Assembly: GCA_003216535.1 (NCBI GenBank)
Contig: QCIS01000003.1
Location: forward strand, 1-64,000
Direction: 5' to 3'
Length of the DNA: 64,000 bases
Source: Prochlorococcus sp. AG-402-N08
GTDB taxonomy: Bacteria > Cyanobacteriota > Cyanobacteriia > PCC-6307 > Cyanobiaceae
Part shown: positions 1 to 9,848 of the stretch, piece after piece
How the letters are laid out: each line of letters begins with the position of its first letter
Numbering within the stretch: the first letter of the stretch is position 1
The notes under the pieces: model-generated
What the model was told of the DNA's origin: nothing
The model's database searches: none
Seen by the model: the letters and a program-made list of their open reading frames with translations, nothing else
Translations under genes and position numbers: made by a program

Positions 1-1
1 G

Positions 2-406
2 CAAAAAAAAGCTTTTGAATTAGAAATTGTAAATACTTTAATTCATTACGATGTTGAACTTGTGGTTATGGCAGGCTGGATGAAAATTGTTACTCCATTT
101 TTTATTAATAAATTTAAGAATAAGATAATAAATATTCACCCTTCATTACTTCCCTCATATAAAGGTGGTTCTGCGATAAAGGACTCTATATTAAATGGTT
201 CAAAAATAACTGGCTGTTCAGTACATTTTGTAGAAGAGGAGGTAGATAGTGGATCATTAATAATGCAAGCTGCATTGTCAATTAGAGATGATGATGATAT
301 TGAATCACTTTCCAAAAGGATACAAATGCTTGAGCATAAAATTTTACCTCACTCAATCTCTCAAGCTGGTTTATTGATAAGAAGTGATTTTATGGAAAAT
401 TATTAG
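2..406 (+). CDS. purN: Phosphoribosylglycinamide formyltransferase, 3' part
   Basis: C-terminal 134 residues of GAR transformylase, which moves a formyl group from 10-formyl-tetrahydrofolate to GAR in de novo purine synthesis. The reading frame is open to the left edge, so the start lies outside the window. The catalytic segment NIHPSLLPSYKGG and the later VHFVEEEVDSG block carry the Asn, His and Asp expected of the PurN active site. The end overlaps the convergent argC by 17 bases, with no room for a terminator between them. Identity is firm; only the N-terminal part is missing. Confidence 0.93.
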   Translation, partial: QKKAFELEIVNTLIHYDVELVVMAGWMKIVTPFFINKFKNKIINIHPSLLPSYKGGSAIKDSILNGSKITGCSVHFVEEEVDSGSLIMQAALSIRDDDDIESLSKRIQMLEHKILPHSISQAGLLIRSDFMENY

Positions 407-1445
407 TTAAATCAAGACCTTCATCCATTGAAAATCCACTTATAATATTTAAATTTTGAATTGCTTGCCCAGTCTGACCTTTTAACAAATTATCAATTGC
501 AGATAAAATAATAATCCTTCCATTTCGAATATCAACTTTAACAGAAAGGAAAATTTGGTTTGTATTTTTAACCCATTTTGTTGAAGGGTATGTATCTACA
601 GGTAATACTTTAATATTTTTGAAATTTCTGTAATAATTATCTAAAAGAATTCTGCAATCATCAGAAGTTAATCCTGGATCTCTTAATCTCCCATATATAG
701 TCGAATGCATACCCCTTGAAATTGGAACCAAATGAGGTGTAAAAAGCACTTCAATTTTATTTCCAGAAATTATAGATGCTACTTGCTCGATCTCTGAGGT
801 ATGTCTATGGTTTATCAATCCATATGCTGATAAGCCTTCACCACATTCTGATAAGAGTAGCTTTTGGTTTGGTTCTCGACCTCCTCCAGAGGTTCCGCTT
901 TTAGAATCAATCACTATCCCTTCATTTTCAATTATTCCTTGCGAAAGATAAGGAACTAATGGAATAAGAGCAGATGTTGGATAGCATCCTGGACAGGCAA
1001 TTAATCTTCCTTTTGAAATGGCTTCCTTATTTATTTCAGGAAGACCGTAGATTGCCTCTTTACATAAATCATCATCATTCCTTTTATAAATAGCAGCTTC
1101 TTTGGAATATACATTTTTCCATTCATCTAAAGACTTATATCTGTAATCAGCAGATAAATCAATAACTTTAAGTCCTCGATTTAATAATTTCCTTGTCAAT
1201 GTTGAAGATAGGCCATTTGGTAAACAAAGCAAAGCAACATCAGCATTTTTTGAAATATTATCTACGGAAATTTCTTCTATATAAGGATCATTATCTAGAT
1301 AAATAAAAGGAAAATTATCATTCCACTTTAATCCAGAAGTTTTATTACCTCCTAAAAATGAAATTTTGTATTTTTTAATTTTCTTTAAAAGATTTACCGC
1401 TTGAATACCGCCGTAACCAGTAGCACCTACTATTGCAACATTCAT
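390..1445 (-). CDS. argC: N-acetyl-gamma-glutamyl-phosphate reductase
   Basis: NADPH-dependent reduction of N-acetylglutamyl phosphate to the semialdehyde, third step of arginine synthesis, cytosolic. Residues 6-13 form the dinucleotide loop VGATGYGG. The catalytic cysteine is in ACPGCYPT (Cys154), and GTSGGGREP follows around residue 190. The length of 351 residues is normal for the family. It starts with ATG, divergent from ribBA with about 90 bases between the two starts that must hold both promoters. It is not next to other arg genes. Confidence 0.96.
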   Translation of the reverse strand: MNVAIVGATGYGGIQAVNLLKKIKKYKISFLGGNKTSGLKWNDNFPFIYLDNDPYIEEISVDNISKNADVALLCLPNGLSSTLTRKLLNRGLKVIDLSADYRYKSLDEWKNVYSKEAAIYKRNDDDLCKEAIYGLPEINKEAISKGRLIACPGCYPTSALIPLVPYLSQGIIENEGIVIDSKSGTSGGGREPNQKLLLSECGEGLSAYGLINHRHTSEIEQVASIISGNKIEVLFTPHLVPISRGMHSTIYGRLRDPGLTSDDCRILLDNYYRNFKNIKVLPVDTYPSTKWVKNTNQIFLSVKVDIRNGRIIILSAIDNLLKGQTGQAIQNLNIISGFSMDEGLDLTNNFP

Positions 1446-1533
1446 TTCTTTGAATTGGCAGACTTTGAGATAGGATTATAAAGTGTTGAATTTAAGGTAA
1501 CTAAAACACTATTTTTCTATATTGATAGGAATA

Positions 1534-3258
1534 ATGAAAGAAACAAGTCCCAAATCAAATAATGGAACAATTTTGGATATAAATGAATCTTTTAAAATTG
1601 AATTTGATCCTATCAGCGATGCGTTGGCAGCTATAAGAAATGGTGAATGCATAATTGTCGTAGATGATGAAAGAAGAGAAAATGAAGGAGATTTAATATG
1701 TGCGGCTCAGTTTGCGACTCCACAGCAAATTAATTTTATGGCTACTGAGGGCCGTGGTCTTATATGCCTAGCAATGCAAGGTGAAAAACTTGATTCATTA
1801 GATTTACCATTAATGGTGGATAGAAATACAGATGAAAATCAAACAGCTTTTACAGTATCAATTGATGCTGGACCTGAACATAATGTTACTACCGGAATTT
1901 CCGCTGAAGACAGAGCAAAGACAATACAAGTTGCTATAAATCCAAATACAAAACCTGATGATTTAAGGAGGCCAGGACATATTTTTCCATTAAGAGCAAA
2001 AAAAGGTGGAGTATTAAAAAGGGCAGGTCATACTGAGGCGGCAGTAGATATAGCCGCAATGTCAGGCCTCTATCCCGCTGGAGTGATTTGTGAAATACAA
2101 AATCCTGACGGTTCTATGTCAAGACTTCCTCAACTTAAAGAGTACGCAAAACAGTGGGGAATGAAATTAATATCAATAGCTGATTTAATAAGTTATCGGT
2201 TTCAAACTGAGAGATTTGTATTTAGAAAATCTGATGCTGTTCTTCCAAGTATTTTTGGCAATTTCAAAGCTTATGGATATGTTAATGAACTAGATGGTTC
2301 AGAACACGTTGCATTAGTTAAACAAAAATCATCGAAATTAAGCGAACCTGTACTAGTAAGAATGCATTCAGAGTGCTTAACTGGTGATGCTTTTGGATCA
2401 TTACGTTGTGATTGTAGACCCCAGTTAGAGGCTGCTTTATCAAGAATAGAAAAGGAGGAAGAAGGAGTTGTTGTTTACCTAAGACAAGAAGGCAGAGGTA
2501 TTGGTCTAATAAATAAATTAAAAGCTTACAGTTTACAAGATGGTGGATTAGACACTGTAGAAGCTAATGAAAAATTAGGTTTTCCAGCTGATCTCAGAAA
2601 TTATGGAGTTGGAGCACAAATTTTAACTGATTTAGGTATAAAAAAATTAAAATTACTAACCAACAATCCTAGGAAGATTGCTGGATTAGGTGGTTATGGA
2701 ATAGAAGTAATTGAGAGAGTTCCTTTAGTTATTTGTCCAAACGATAAAAATGCAGAATATTTGAGTGTTAAAAAAACAAAGTTAGGCCACATGATTGATG
2801 ATGATAATTCTAATTCCAGTAATATTGATCCATTTATATCAATTTTTCTTGATGGAAAATATAAATCTATTGATTTAGTTCCAATAAAAAATAAAGTAAT
2901 TAAATTCTGTAGTGAACAAAACATTAATATTAAACTTGAAAGTAGTCCAAGATTATTGGCGTTTTGGAACCGACCAAAATTAGTATGGAGAATTTTACAT
3001 GATCAGAATAGAACCAATTCCAACATTAATGATGAGGAAATAAAGAATATAGAATCATTTATTCAGTTTTTATCCAAATATGAAAATAGTACAAAGATTG
3101 GAATTATTGTTTCTAGAAATATTGAACAAGCATTACACCCAAAAAGTAGCATCAAACTAAAAAATACAAAATTCACTATTAATAACGAAATCTTATATTC
3201 TTCTACAAGAAAATTTAATCTAGATAAAGAGACATTCAGTATTGTTTTTGAAGGCTAA
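1534..3258 (+). CDS. ribBA: Bifunctional riboflavin enzyme RibBA with extra C-terminal domain
   Basis: Fusion of 3,4-dihydroxy-2-butanone-4-phosphate synthase (residues about 25-220, motif [11 protein letters not shown]) and GTP cyclohydrolase II (about 225-420), supplying both precursors of riboflavin. Cyclohydrolase zinc ligands are Cys281, Cys292 and Cys294 (C-X10-C-X-C), followed by the [11 protein letters not shown] core. I chose the ATG at 1534 over an in-frame TTG at 1522 because AGGA lies just upstream, although the spacing is short. Total length is about 574 residues, some 150 more than a plain RibBA: after the HM-IDDD junction comes a low-similarity domain of unknown function that ends one base short of the convergent cyclophilin gene. 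Confidence 0.95.
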   Translation: MKETSPKSNNGTILDINESFKIEFDPISDALAAIRNGECIIVVDDERRENEGDLICAAQFATPQQINFMATEGRGLICLAMQGEKLDSLDLPLMVDRNTDENQTAFTVSIDAGPEHNVTTGISAEDRAKTIQVAINPNTKPDDLRRPGHIFPLRAKKGGVLKRAGHTEAAVDIAAMSGLYPAGVICEIQNPDGSMSRLPQLKEYAKQWGMKLISIADLISYRFQTERFVFRKSDAVLPSIFGNFKAYGYVNELDGSEHVALVKQKSSKLSEPVLVRMHSECLTGDAFGSLRCDCRPQLEAALSRIEKEEEGVVVYLRQEGRGIGLINKLKAYSLQDGGLDTVEANEKLGFPADLRNYGVGAQILTDLGIKKLKLLTNNPRKIAGLGGYGIEVIERVPLVICPNDKNAEYLSVKKTKLGHMIDDDNSNSSNIDPFISIFLDGKYKSIDLVPIKNKVIKFCSEQNINIKLESSPRLLAFWNRPKLVWRILHDQNRTNSNINDEEIKNIESFIQFLSKYENSTKIGIIVSRNIEQALHPKSSIKLKNTKFTINNEILYSSTRKFNLDKETFSIVFEG

Positions 3259-3259
3259 A

Positions 3260-3700
3260 TTACTGCTTTATAGTTGCCTTAATAATTTTTGAACCGTTAG
3301 TAAGCTTAAGCACAACATCCATATCATCTGTCTTACCAAAAACAGTATGAACTCCATCGAGATGAGGCTGTGGTTCATAAACTATAAAAAATTGACTACC
3401 ACCTGTATCCTTTCCTGCATGAGCCATAGAAAGTGAGCCTTTTAGATGTTTATTGGAATTAATTTCACATTTAATATTATAACCAGGACCACCAGTTCCA
3501 GGCATGCCTGATGCTCCTTCACGAGTATTAGGACATCCACCCTGAGCCATAAATCCAGGAATAACTCTGTGGAATGCTAGACCATCATAAAAACCATCAC
3601 TAATTAAACTGGTGAAGTTTTTGACTGTATTAGGTGCATCTTCAGAGAAAAATTCAATATTAATGTTCCCAACTTCTGTTTCAAATAATGCAGTTGTCAT
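3260..3700 (-). CDS. Cyclophilin-type peptidyl-prolyl cis-trans isomerase
   Basis: Cytosolic-type cyclophilin of 146 residues with no signal peptide. The catalytic [13 protein letters not shown] motif lies at 43-55 (Arg45), GSQFFI at 101-106 and HTVFG at 118-122. It catalyses proline isomerisation during protein folding. The gene is a compact single-domain form like bacterial PpiB. It ends one base from the ribBA stop on the other strand. Downstream on the same strand runs nothing; upstream is the DUF3110 gene 38 bases away, possibly co-transcribed. Confidence 0.95.
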   Translation of the reverse strand: MTTALFETEVGNINIEFFSEDAPNTVKNFTSLISDGFYDGLAFHRVIPGFMAQGGCPNTREGASGMPGTGGPGYNIKCEINSNKHLKGSLSMAHAGKDTGGSQFFIVYEPQPHLDGVHTVFGKTDDMDVVLKLTNGSKIIKATIKQ

Positions 3701-3738
3701 GTTTTATTTAATTAATAATTATTCTGATATTTTAATAG

Positions 3739-4122
3739 CTAAAGCAACTTTTCAAGGTTTTGCTTAATGGTATTTATATCAATGTTATCTTTATTACTAT
3801 TTTTGTTTTCTTCCCAATTTTCAACTTCCAGGTTTTTCTGGGGTGGTGAAATTAACAACCTATCTTCTGCGGTTTTAGGTACAAAATTCTTTTCTACTAA
3901 TTTGCATTCATAATCTAATTTAATGCAGAAATCTTTTATTTCCTCTATATCAATCATTTCAACTGTTGGTAAAGGAAAATCTTGGGCTTCTAGTAGACCA
4001 CAATATCTTGTTGCATCATCCTTATCTTCAAACATAAGAACAATTGTCCTTCCTTTAAGTTCGATTGAATGAATTCCTTCTTTATCTGTTCCTGAATTAT
4101 ATAAAAGAACAAATATGTTCAT
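3739..4122 (-). CDS. DUF3110 conserved cyanobacterial protein
   Basis: A 127-residue soluble protein whose N-terminal 80 residues (MNIFVLLYN..., EGIHSIE, VLMFEDKDDATRYCGLLEAQ) match what I remember of DUF3110, a family found in cyanobacteria and plastids with no assigned function. The C-terminal 25 residues are Asn- and Lys-rich and probably disordered. It lies 33 bases downstream of the dnaJ-like gene on the same strand, so it may be the last or middle member of a dnaK-dnaJ-DUF3110-cyclophilin chaperone run. That functional link is inferred from position only. Confidence 0.82.
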   Translation of the reverse strand: MNIFVLLYNSGTDKEGIHSIELKGRTIVLMFEDKDDATRYCGLLEAQDFPLPTVEMIDIEEIKDFCIKLDYECKLVEKNFVPKTAEDRLLISPPQKNLEVENWEENKNSNKDNIDINTIKQNLEKLL

Positions 4123-4155
4123 AATTATCGATTTTTCTGTTTATATAATATTTGA

Positions 4156-5082
4156 TTAAGAATCAGAAAGTGATAATTCTTGTAATCTTGTATATAAAGC
4201 AATTTCTTCATCATTAATATCAGCAGGTATCACTACCAAGATTTCAACATATTGATCACCTACATTATCTTCAAAAGTTAAACCTCTACCTCTCAAACGT
4301 AACATTCTTCCTGTAGATGATTTTGGTGGTACTTGAAGTGTGACATTTCCATCAAGGGTAGGAACCTCTACTGCACAACCAAGAAGAGCATCATGAGGAA
4401 ACAACTCTAATTTATAAAGAACTCTTAAACCATCAATTCTTAGACCACTTTCCGTTTGAACTTTTAACTGTAGATAATGATCTTTACCTCCTCTAGCAAT
4501 ATTTTCAAGTCTTAATCGCCATCCATCTCCAGCAAAAGGAGGTGTATCAACTTCTACTACGGTTTCATCTTCAAGCTCTATTAAGATTGAAGCTCCATTA
4601 AGTGCCTCATCAGGAGTTAACTCAATAATTGTTTCGATATCTTGGAGGAGTTTAACTGGAGGGGGCTCTTCTGGAGAGGTTGTAGGATATTCGAAATTAT
4701 TAAATTCGTCATTATTTGTATTTATCGATTCATCCTCAAATGATTCATTATCATATTCCTCGTAATTCTTTGGTGAATATTCATATCCAAATAATGAATC
4801 AAGATAATCTTGAAAATCAGGAAAACCTGTTTTGAAATTATTATTTTCGTTGTCATCATTGATTTTTTCATCCGAACTATTTTTACTTACATTAGGATCA
4901 CGTAGATATTCGTATGCTTCGTTAATTAATTTAAATCTTTCTTCTGCATTAAGATCGTTTTTATTCAAATCTGGATGCCATTTTCTCGCTTCTCTTCGAA
5001 AGGCCTTTTTAAGTTCTTTATAATCGAAATCAGGGGATAAACCCAAAATCGACAAATAGTCTTTTTTAGAGGAAGTAGTCAT
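4156..5082 (-). CDS. dnaJ: DnaJ-family co-chaperone without zinc finger
   Basis: J-domain at residues 8-63 with the HPD tripeptide at 36-38, needed to stimulate the ATPase of Hsp70. Residues 70-140 form an acidic, Asn-, Asp- and Glu-rich linker in place of the Gly/Phe region and zinc fingers. The rest is a CbpA-like substrate-binding C-terminal domain (PPFAGDGWRLRL, GRMLRLRGRGL). I chose the ATG at 5082 ([10 protein letters not shown]), which overlaps the end of dnaK by 17 bases, because a start further upstream would only add junk read from within dnaK. It is about 308 residues and clearly paired with the adjacent dnaK. Confidence 0.93.
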   Translation of the reverse strand: MTTSSKKDYLSILGLSPDFDYKELKKAFRREARKWHPDLNKNDLNAEERFKLINEAYEYLRDPNVSKNSSDEKINDDNENNNFKTGFPDFQDYLDSLFGYEYSPKNYEEYDNESFEDESINTNNDEFNNFEYPTTSPEEPPPVKLLQDIETIIELTPDEALNGASILIELEDETVVEVDTPPFAGDGWRLRLENIARGGKDHYLQLKVQTESGLRIDGLRVLYKLELFPHDALLGCAVEVPTLDGNVTLQVPPKSSTGRMLRLRGRGLTFEDNVGDQYVEILVVIPADINDEEIALYTRLQELSLSDS

Positions 5083-7063
5083 TGTCCCATGGATCATCGT
5101 CCCTAGAATTACCATACCTCGAATTTCTATAATTTCTATTCATTTGATTATCCCAAGGATCATCATCCCAATAATCATCTGAAAAGAGTTCATCCTTTAA
5201 TGATCCAAATGTATTTTTAATACCCTGTAAGGGATTATTATCAGTTTTCTTTTCTGCTGCAAATTTTCTGTTTAAGCCAAATAATGCTTCTTGTAGAGCA
5301 CTTACTGAAATTTCTAATTCTTGAGGATCATCATCATCTATATATTCTTCAACATCTTGAATGGCTAATTCAACAGCTCGTTGTTGCCTTTCGGCCCCAT
5401 AAGGGCCAAATTCTAATGAAGCATCCCTAAGTCTTCTTTCAGCTTGAGCAATAAGAGTTAAAGCACTATTTTTCCTATCAATTACAGATCTTCTCTTCCT
5501 ATCTTCATTAGCTTTTTCTTTAGCTTCTTCAATTATCGAATTTATTTCTTGTTCATTTAAATTAGAACCTCCAGAAATTGTAACTGTTTGCTTTCTTCCT
5601 GTTGTTCTATCAGTTGCACTTACTTCTAAAAGACCATTAGCATCAATATCAAATGCTACCTGTACTTGAGGTATTCCTCTTGGAGCTGGAGGTATTCCTG
5701 ATAGTCTAAATTTACCAAGTGATTTATTTTCAGAGGCTAAAGGTCTTTCTCCCTGCCGTACTTGAACAACCACTGATGATTGATTAGCTTCGGAGGTACT
5801 AAAAACGTCAGATTGTCTAACTGGTATTGGCGTATTACGAGGAATGAGTACCTTCATAAGACCACCAATAGTTTCCAATCCCAAAGATAAGGGAGTAACG
5901 TCATTAAGGAGTAAATCTTGTAAATCACCACTAATAATTCCAGATTGTATTGCAGCTCCAACTGCTACGACTTCATCAGGATTAACAGATTGACAAGGAT
6001 CATTTGGAACAAGAGTCTTTACTAATTGTTGAACCATTGGGATCCTTGTGCTGCCTCCTACAAGAACTACCTCATCAATATCTTCTGCGTTCCATCCAGA
6101 ATCATCTAAAGCTATTTGCACAGGCTCTAATAATCTATCTAGTAAATCTTGTGATAATGATTCAAATATTTTTCTATCTAAGGTTTCTTCTATATGTAAC
6201 GGTCCCTCTTTATTTGTTGTGATAAATGGCAAAGATATTTTTGTTTTTTGCAATCCTGACAATTCACATTTAGCTTTTTCAGCAGCCTCAGTTAATCTCT
6301 GTAAAGCTTGTCTATCCCTTCTTAGATCAATATCATTTTTAGCAAGAAATTTTTCTGCTAGCCAATCAACTATTTTTGAATCAAAATTGTTGCCTCCTAG
6401 CTGTGTATCACCACAAGTAGCTTTAACATCAAATACACCATTAGAAATTTTCAATAGTGAAACATCAAATGTTCCTCCTCCCAAATCAAAAACCAAAACA
6501 TTATTAGAAGAACTTTTTTCAAAACCATAAGCTAGAGCAGCAGCAGTAGGTTCATTTAGAATTCTATCTACTTTAATACCAGCTAATATTGCTGAATCCT
6601 TTGTAGCTTGCCTTTGAGATTCATTAAAGTAAGCAGGGACAGTAATAACTGCAGACTCAACAGTATCTCCAAGATATGTTTCAGCATCATTAATTAATTT
6701 TCTAATCAATGAGCTCACTAATTCTTCTGGTGCATACTCTCTTTCTGTATTTGGACTAAGAACCCTAACGCTACCATTGGTATTAGCCTTAACGTTATAA
6801 GGAACAGAAATACTATTCTCATCTAATTCATCCCAGTCACTACCAATAAATCTTTTTAGGTTATAAAAGGTATTCTTAGGATTTAGAACCAGTTGTCTTC
6901 TCGCTTGGTCACCTATTACTATTTCCTTGTCTTTTGTAAATCCAACTATGGAAGGTGTAGTTCTAGAACCCTCAGAATTTGCAATAACAATTGGACGACC
7001 AGCTTCTATAACTCCGACAACAGAGTTAGTAGTACCTAAATCAATTCCAACTATTTGCCCCAT
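5066..7063 (-). CDS. dnaK: Hsp70 chaperone DnaK
   Basis: ATP-driven protein-folding chaperone of 665 residues. Signature [10 protein letters not shown] is at 7-16, [13 protein letters not shown] begins at 192, and VGGSTRIP follows further on; the substrate-binding domain starts near residue 385. The C-terminal tail is unusual: after a helical lid come two copies of DDDPWDN in an Asn/Arg/Tyr-rich tail ending in YFL, rather than a short acidic end. Cyanobacteria carry several DnaK paralogues; this one, paired with a zinc-finger-less DnaJ, is not necessarily the main housekeeping copy. Upstream is a plausible sigma-70 promoter. Confidence 0.97.
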   Translation of the reverse strand: MGQIVGIDLGTTNSVVGVIEAGRPIVIANSEGSRTTPSIVGFTKDKEIVIGDQARRQLVLNPKNTFYNLKRFIGSDWDELDENSISVPYNVKANTNGSVRVLSPNTEREYAPEELVSSLIRKLINDAETYLGDTVESAVITVPAYFNESQRQATKDSAILAGIKVDRILNEPTAAALAYGFEKSSSNNVLVFDLGGGTFDVSLLKISNGVFDVKATCGDTQLGGNNFDSKIVDWLAEKFLAKNDIDLRRDRQALQRLTEAAEKAKCELSGLQKTKISLPFITTNKEGPLHIEETLDRKIFESLSQDLLDRLLEPVQIALDDSGWNAEDIDEVVLVGGSTRIPMVQQLVKTLVPNDPCQSVNPDEVVAVGAAIQSGIISGDLQDLLLNDVTPLSLGLETIGGLMKVLIPRNTPIPVRQSDVFSTSEANQSSVVVQVRQGERPLASENKSLGKFRLSGIPPAPRGIPQVQVAFDIDANGLLEVSATDRTTGRKQTVTISGGSNLNEQEINSIIEEAKEKANEDRKRRSVIDRKNSALTLIAQAERRLRDASLEFGPYGAERQQRAVELAIQDVEEYIDDDDPQELEISVSALQEALFGLNRKFAAEKKTDNNPLQGIKNTFGSLKDELFSDDYWDDDPWDNQMNRNYRNSRYGNSRDDDPWDNDYFL

Positions 7064-7131
7064 GATTTTAGATTGCTAATTTAAAGCAAAATTTACTAAT
7101 AATTTAATTAATTTTTATCTTAGATATTTAC

Positions 7132-7160
7132 ATATAATAGTAAAAATCAAATATTTTCAA
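7132..7160 (-). promoter_or_regulatory. Candidate sigma-70 promoter of dnaK
   Basis: On the minus strand, TTGAAA (7160-7155) and TTATAT (7137-7132) are separated by 17 bases; TATTAT in the same place gives 15. It lies about 70 bases before the dnaK start in a gap that has no other gene until the tRNA. I saw no CIRCE-like inverted repeat here. In DNA this AT-rich such boxes occur by chance, so this is tentative. Confidence 0.35.
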
Positions 7161-7276
7161 CTTAATTTAAAAAAATAAGATTATTTATAACTTCTCAAAA
7201 AGATTTCTTTCTAGTGTAAAACAATCTTTACAGACAAATGTATTGATGTAGTTAACCAAAATAAACTAATATAAAA

Positions 7277-7363
7277 CGGAGAGAGAGGGATTCGAACCCT
7301 CGATAAAGTTGCCCCTATACAGCATTTCCAGTGCTGCGCCTTCAACCACTCGGCCACCTCTCC
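7277..7363 (-). tRNA. tRNA-Ser(GGA)
   Basis: An 87-nt class II tRNA on the minus strand. The acceptor stem GGAGAGG pairs with TCTCTCC, with G as the discriminator base typical of tRNA-Ser. D-arm GCCGAGTGGTTGAAGGC, anticodon stem CAGCA/TGCTG with loop CTGGAAA giving anticodon GGA, a long variable arm, and T-arm GAGGG-TTCGAAT-CCCTC are all present. It reads UCC and UCU. The 3' CCA is not encoded. Confidence 0.96.
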
Positions 7364-7400
7364 CAAGATAACCATTTTAACCCTTTATCATCCAATTTTT

Positions 7401-7404
7401 GAGG
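7401..7404 (+). promoter_or_regulatory. Ribosome-binding site deciding a TTG start
   Basis: GAGG stands 8 bases before TTG at 7413 and supports that TTG as the true ferredoxin start: there is no ATG in frame upstream and the protein aligns with other ferredoxins from its first residues. Confidence 0.6.
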
Positions 7405-7412
7405 AAAGTTAT

Positions 7413-7787
7413 TTGAAAAAGACTTTCACAGTCACGATTAAAAATAAGGAAACCGGAAAGGTCTACCAAGAGCAGGTTAATAGTGATGAGTACATACTTA
7501 AGGAATTTGAAAAGAAAGGTTTCAAACTTGCATTTTCATGTAGAAATGGTTGCTGTACAAGTTGTGCCGTTAAGATAATATCTGGTACTATGCAACAACC
7601 TGAAGCCATGGGTGTATCTCAAGCCTTAAAAGATAAAGGTTATGCTCTGCTTTGTGTCGCTAAAGCGACTTCAGATCTTGAGGTGGAAACTACATATGAA
7701 GATGAAGTTTACGATTTACAATTTGGACAATATTTTGGGAGGGGAAATACAAGAGTTGCGCCACCTTGGGAATTTGAGGAAGATTAA
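7413..7787 (+). CDS. Plant-type [2Fe-2S] ferredoxin
   Basis: Small electron carrier of 124 residues. The cluster ligands are Cys43, Cys48, Cys51 and Cys81 in the C-X4-C-X2-C-X29-C spacing of photosynthetic-type ferredoxins. It is longer than the usual 97-99 residues: a tail of about 25 residues (QFGQYFGRGN...PPWEFEED) follows the fold, as in the plastid FdC-type ferredoxins, so it is more likely a specialised ferredoxin than the main PetF. Translation starts with TTG after a GAGG site. The next gene begins 5 bases after its stop. Confidence 0.93.
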   Translation: MKKTFTVTIKNKETGKVYQEQVNSDEYILKEFEKKGFKLAFSCRNGCCTSCAVKIISGTMQQPEAMGVSQALKDKGYALLCVAKATSDLEVETTYEDEVYDLQFGQYFGRGNTRVAPPWEFEED

Positions 7788-7792
7788 ATATC

Positions 7793-8641
7793 ATGTTTGA
7801 ATTAAGTGAAATAGAGGAACTTTCAAATCAAATAAACCTTTCAAGTTTGTATGAAATAGCCAAGTACTCCGCACAAATTGGTAATGAAATTCTAAAAATT
7901 AATTACAATAAAATTCAGAAAATATCATCAAAGGGTAGGAAAGGTGATCTAGTAACCAATGTAGATTTGGAAGTTGAAAATAAAATAAAAGAATATTTAT
8001 TAGAAGAGACCCCAAACATATCTATCAATGCAGAGGAATCGGGTAAATTAAACAAATCCTCGGATTTAACATGGTGTATAGACCCATTAGACGGTACAAC
8101 AAATTATTCTCATGGATATCCTTTTTTTGGAACTTCTATTGGTCTTGCATATAAAAACAAGCCAATTATAGGGGCTGTATCAGTACCTTATTTAGATGAA
8201 CTATATTCAGCCTGTATCGGTTTAGGATCATTCTGCAATGATAGTGAACTTAAAGTATCGAGTCCTTCTAAGCTTTCTGAAAGTCTACTTGTAACTGGTT
8301 TTTCTTATGACAGATTTGAGACAGAGGATAATAACTATGCTGAATTTTGTTATTTAACACATAAAACTAGAGGTGTCAGAAGAGGAGGTGCAGCAGCAGT
8401 TGATTTAGCATTTGTTGCTTCGGGTAAGGTCGATGGATACTGGGAAAGAGGATTAGAGGTATGGGACCTAGCGGCCGGTGCTATCATTGTAAAAGAGGCT
8501 GGTGGAATTATTTCAGATTATCCATCAGGCAAATTTAATTTAAGTTCTGGAAGAATTTTAGCTTGTTCTCCAAGCCTTGAAAATGAATTAAAAAATGAAC
8601 TAGATAAAGTTTCTCCATTTAAAAAAAATCTCTATACCTAA
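7793..8641 (+). CDS. Inositol-monophosphatase-family phosphatase
   Basis: A 282-residue Mg-dependent phosphatase of the IMPase/SuhB fold. The metal-binding motif WCIDPLDGTTNYSHG sits near residue 96, an upstream AEESG supplies the first acidic ligand, and WDLAAGAIIVKEAGG is the C-terminal signature. Substrate cannot be read from sequence; myo-inositol-1-phosphate, histidinol phosphate or other sugar phosphates are possible. It is followed 18 bases later by hisZ, which makes a histidinol-phosphatase role worth considering, but that is inference from neighbourhood only. Confidence 0.9.
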   Translation: MFELSEIEELSNQINLSSLYEIAKYSAQIGNEILKINYNKIQKISSKGRKGDLVTNVDLEVENKIKEYLLEETPNISINAEESGKLNKSSDLTWCIDPLDGTTNYSHGYPFFGTSIGLAYKNKPIIGAVSVPYLDELYSACIGLGSFCNDSELKVSSPSKLSESLLVTGFSYDRFETEDNNYAEFCYLTHKTRGVRRGGAAAVDLAFVASGKVDGYWERGLEVWDLAAGAIIVKEAGGIISDYPSGKFNLSSGRILACSPSLENELKNELDKVSPFKKNLYT

Positions 8642-8659
8642 AATTCGTTAAATATTAAA

Positions 8660-9811
8660 ATGACAGATATAAAGGAAATTAAATTAGTCGATGTAAAAAA
8701 TAACTCCAACATCATAAATAATTTAAATAATATTTATAAACTTTGGGGCTATGAAGAGGTTTCACCATCATTTATAAACACCTTAGAGACGATAAAAGGC
8801 CGTGGAGTTATTGAAGAAAATCAGGTTGTGAGAATAGTAAGTAATAATTCATTATGTCTTAGGCCAGAAATGACAACATCTATTGTAAAATTGTCATCTA
8901 CAAGATTAATAAATAAGAAAAGACCTATAAGATTATTCACCAATGGAATGGTCTTTGATAATAAACAAAATAATAAAAATTCATTTAAGTTACAAGAAAA
9001 ACTGCAGAGTGGAATTGAATTAATTGGATACAATACAAAATACCCAGAAATTGAAGTTATTAATATTTTGTTTGATGCAATCGATAATATTAATTTGAAG
9101 GATGGTTGTAATTTATTTCTACTAGTAAGCACCACAAAAATAATGGATTTAGTCTTAAATAAATATAAGAATAATAATTTTGAAGAAATTAAGAAAAGTC
9201 TGGTTAATTTTGATCAAGATAATTTATCTAAATTAGGAATTGATGAAGATGATAAATATATTCTTAAAGATATCTTATTCACAAGAGGAGAACCAATTGC
9301 AATATTAAAAAAATTGAAAACTACATATGGCGCTAGTAAAACTTTAGATGACTTAAATTTTTTATTTGAAACATTATCAAAAATATCAAATAAATATGGT
9401 GTTAAATTACAACTTGATCCTACTTTTCAACCTCACTTGAATTTATATGAAGGAATAGTTTTTCAACTTATAGGGGATGATGGTAAAAATAAAAGCGTTA
9501 TTGCAAAAGGGGGAAGATATGATGAATTAGTAAGATTCTTTAGTCCTAATGAGAAAATCTTAAATGGGATTGGATTTACAATTTCAATAGACATTTTAAG
9601 AAACTTAATTAGAGAAGAAAATACAGATAAAAAAAAGATTTTATTAATGTTTAAAGATTCTTATTTGTTAGAAAAAGGTATGAATGAACAAAAAGCACAA
9701 CAGAAAAGAGGAAATATTGCTGTCTTACATTTAAATCCATGTGATGACTTGGCTAAAGCCAATCAAATAATGAATGAAAACAATTGTAGTGAGATTTTGT
9801 GGGTTAAATAA
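8660..9811 (+). CDS. hisZ: ATP phosphoribosyltransferase regulatory subunit
   Basis: HisZ is a catalytically inactive relative of histidyl-tRNA synthetase that activates the short form of HisG, the first enzyme of histidine synthesis. The 383 residues contain class II synthetase-like motifs: VSPSFINTLE near the start, SLCLRPEMTTSIVKL (motif 2-like), and a late AKGGRYDELVRFF block. It lacks the C-terminal anticodon domain of true HisS. The ATG start follows the phosphatase gene closely. A weak AT-only hairpin and a gap of 118 bases separate it from htpG. Confidence 0.9.
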   Translation: MTDIKEIKLVDVKNNSNIINNLNNIYKLWGYEEVSPSFINTLETIKGRGVIEENQVVRIVSNNSLCLRPEMTTSIVKLSSTRLINKKRPIRLFTNGMVFDNKQNNKNSFKLQEKLQSGIELIGYNTKYPEIEVINILFDAIDNINLKDGCNLFLLVSTTKIMDLVLNKYKNNNFEEIKKSLVNFDQDNLSKLGIDEDDKYILKDILFTRGEPIAILKKLKTTYGASKTLDDLNFLFETLSKISNKYGVKLQLDPTFQPHLNLYEGIVFQLIGDDGKNKSVIAKGGRYDELVRFFSPNEKILNGIGFTISIDILRNLIREENTDKKKILLMFKDSYLLEKGMNEQKAQQKRGNIAVLHLNPCDDLAKANQIMNENNCSEILWVK

Positions 9812-9848
9812 AACTTTTTAAAAGTTTATTTAGGTTTTTAAATTCATA

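Noticed and set aside
6048-6530. Long ORF on the plus strand inside dnaK
   Set aside because: Antisense shadow of a strongly conserved gene; the product has no recognisable fold and no separate start signals.
7064-7276. CIRCE or other heat-shock operator before dnaK
   Set aside because: No TTAGCACTC/GAGTGCTAA-like dyad is present in this AT-rich gap.
9811-9827. AAACTTT-TTA-AAAGTTT hairpin after hisZ
   Set aside because: A 7-bp stem of almost only A-T pairs with a 3-base loop and no good T-run; too weak to call a terminator.
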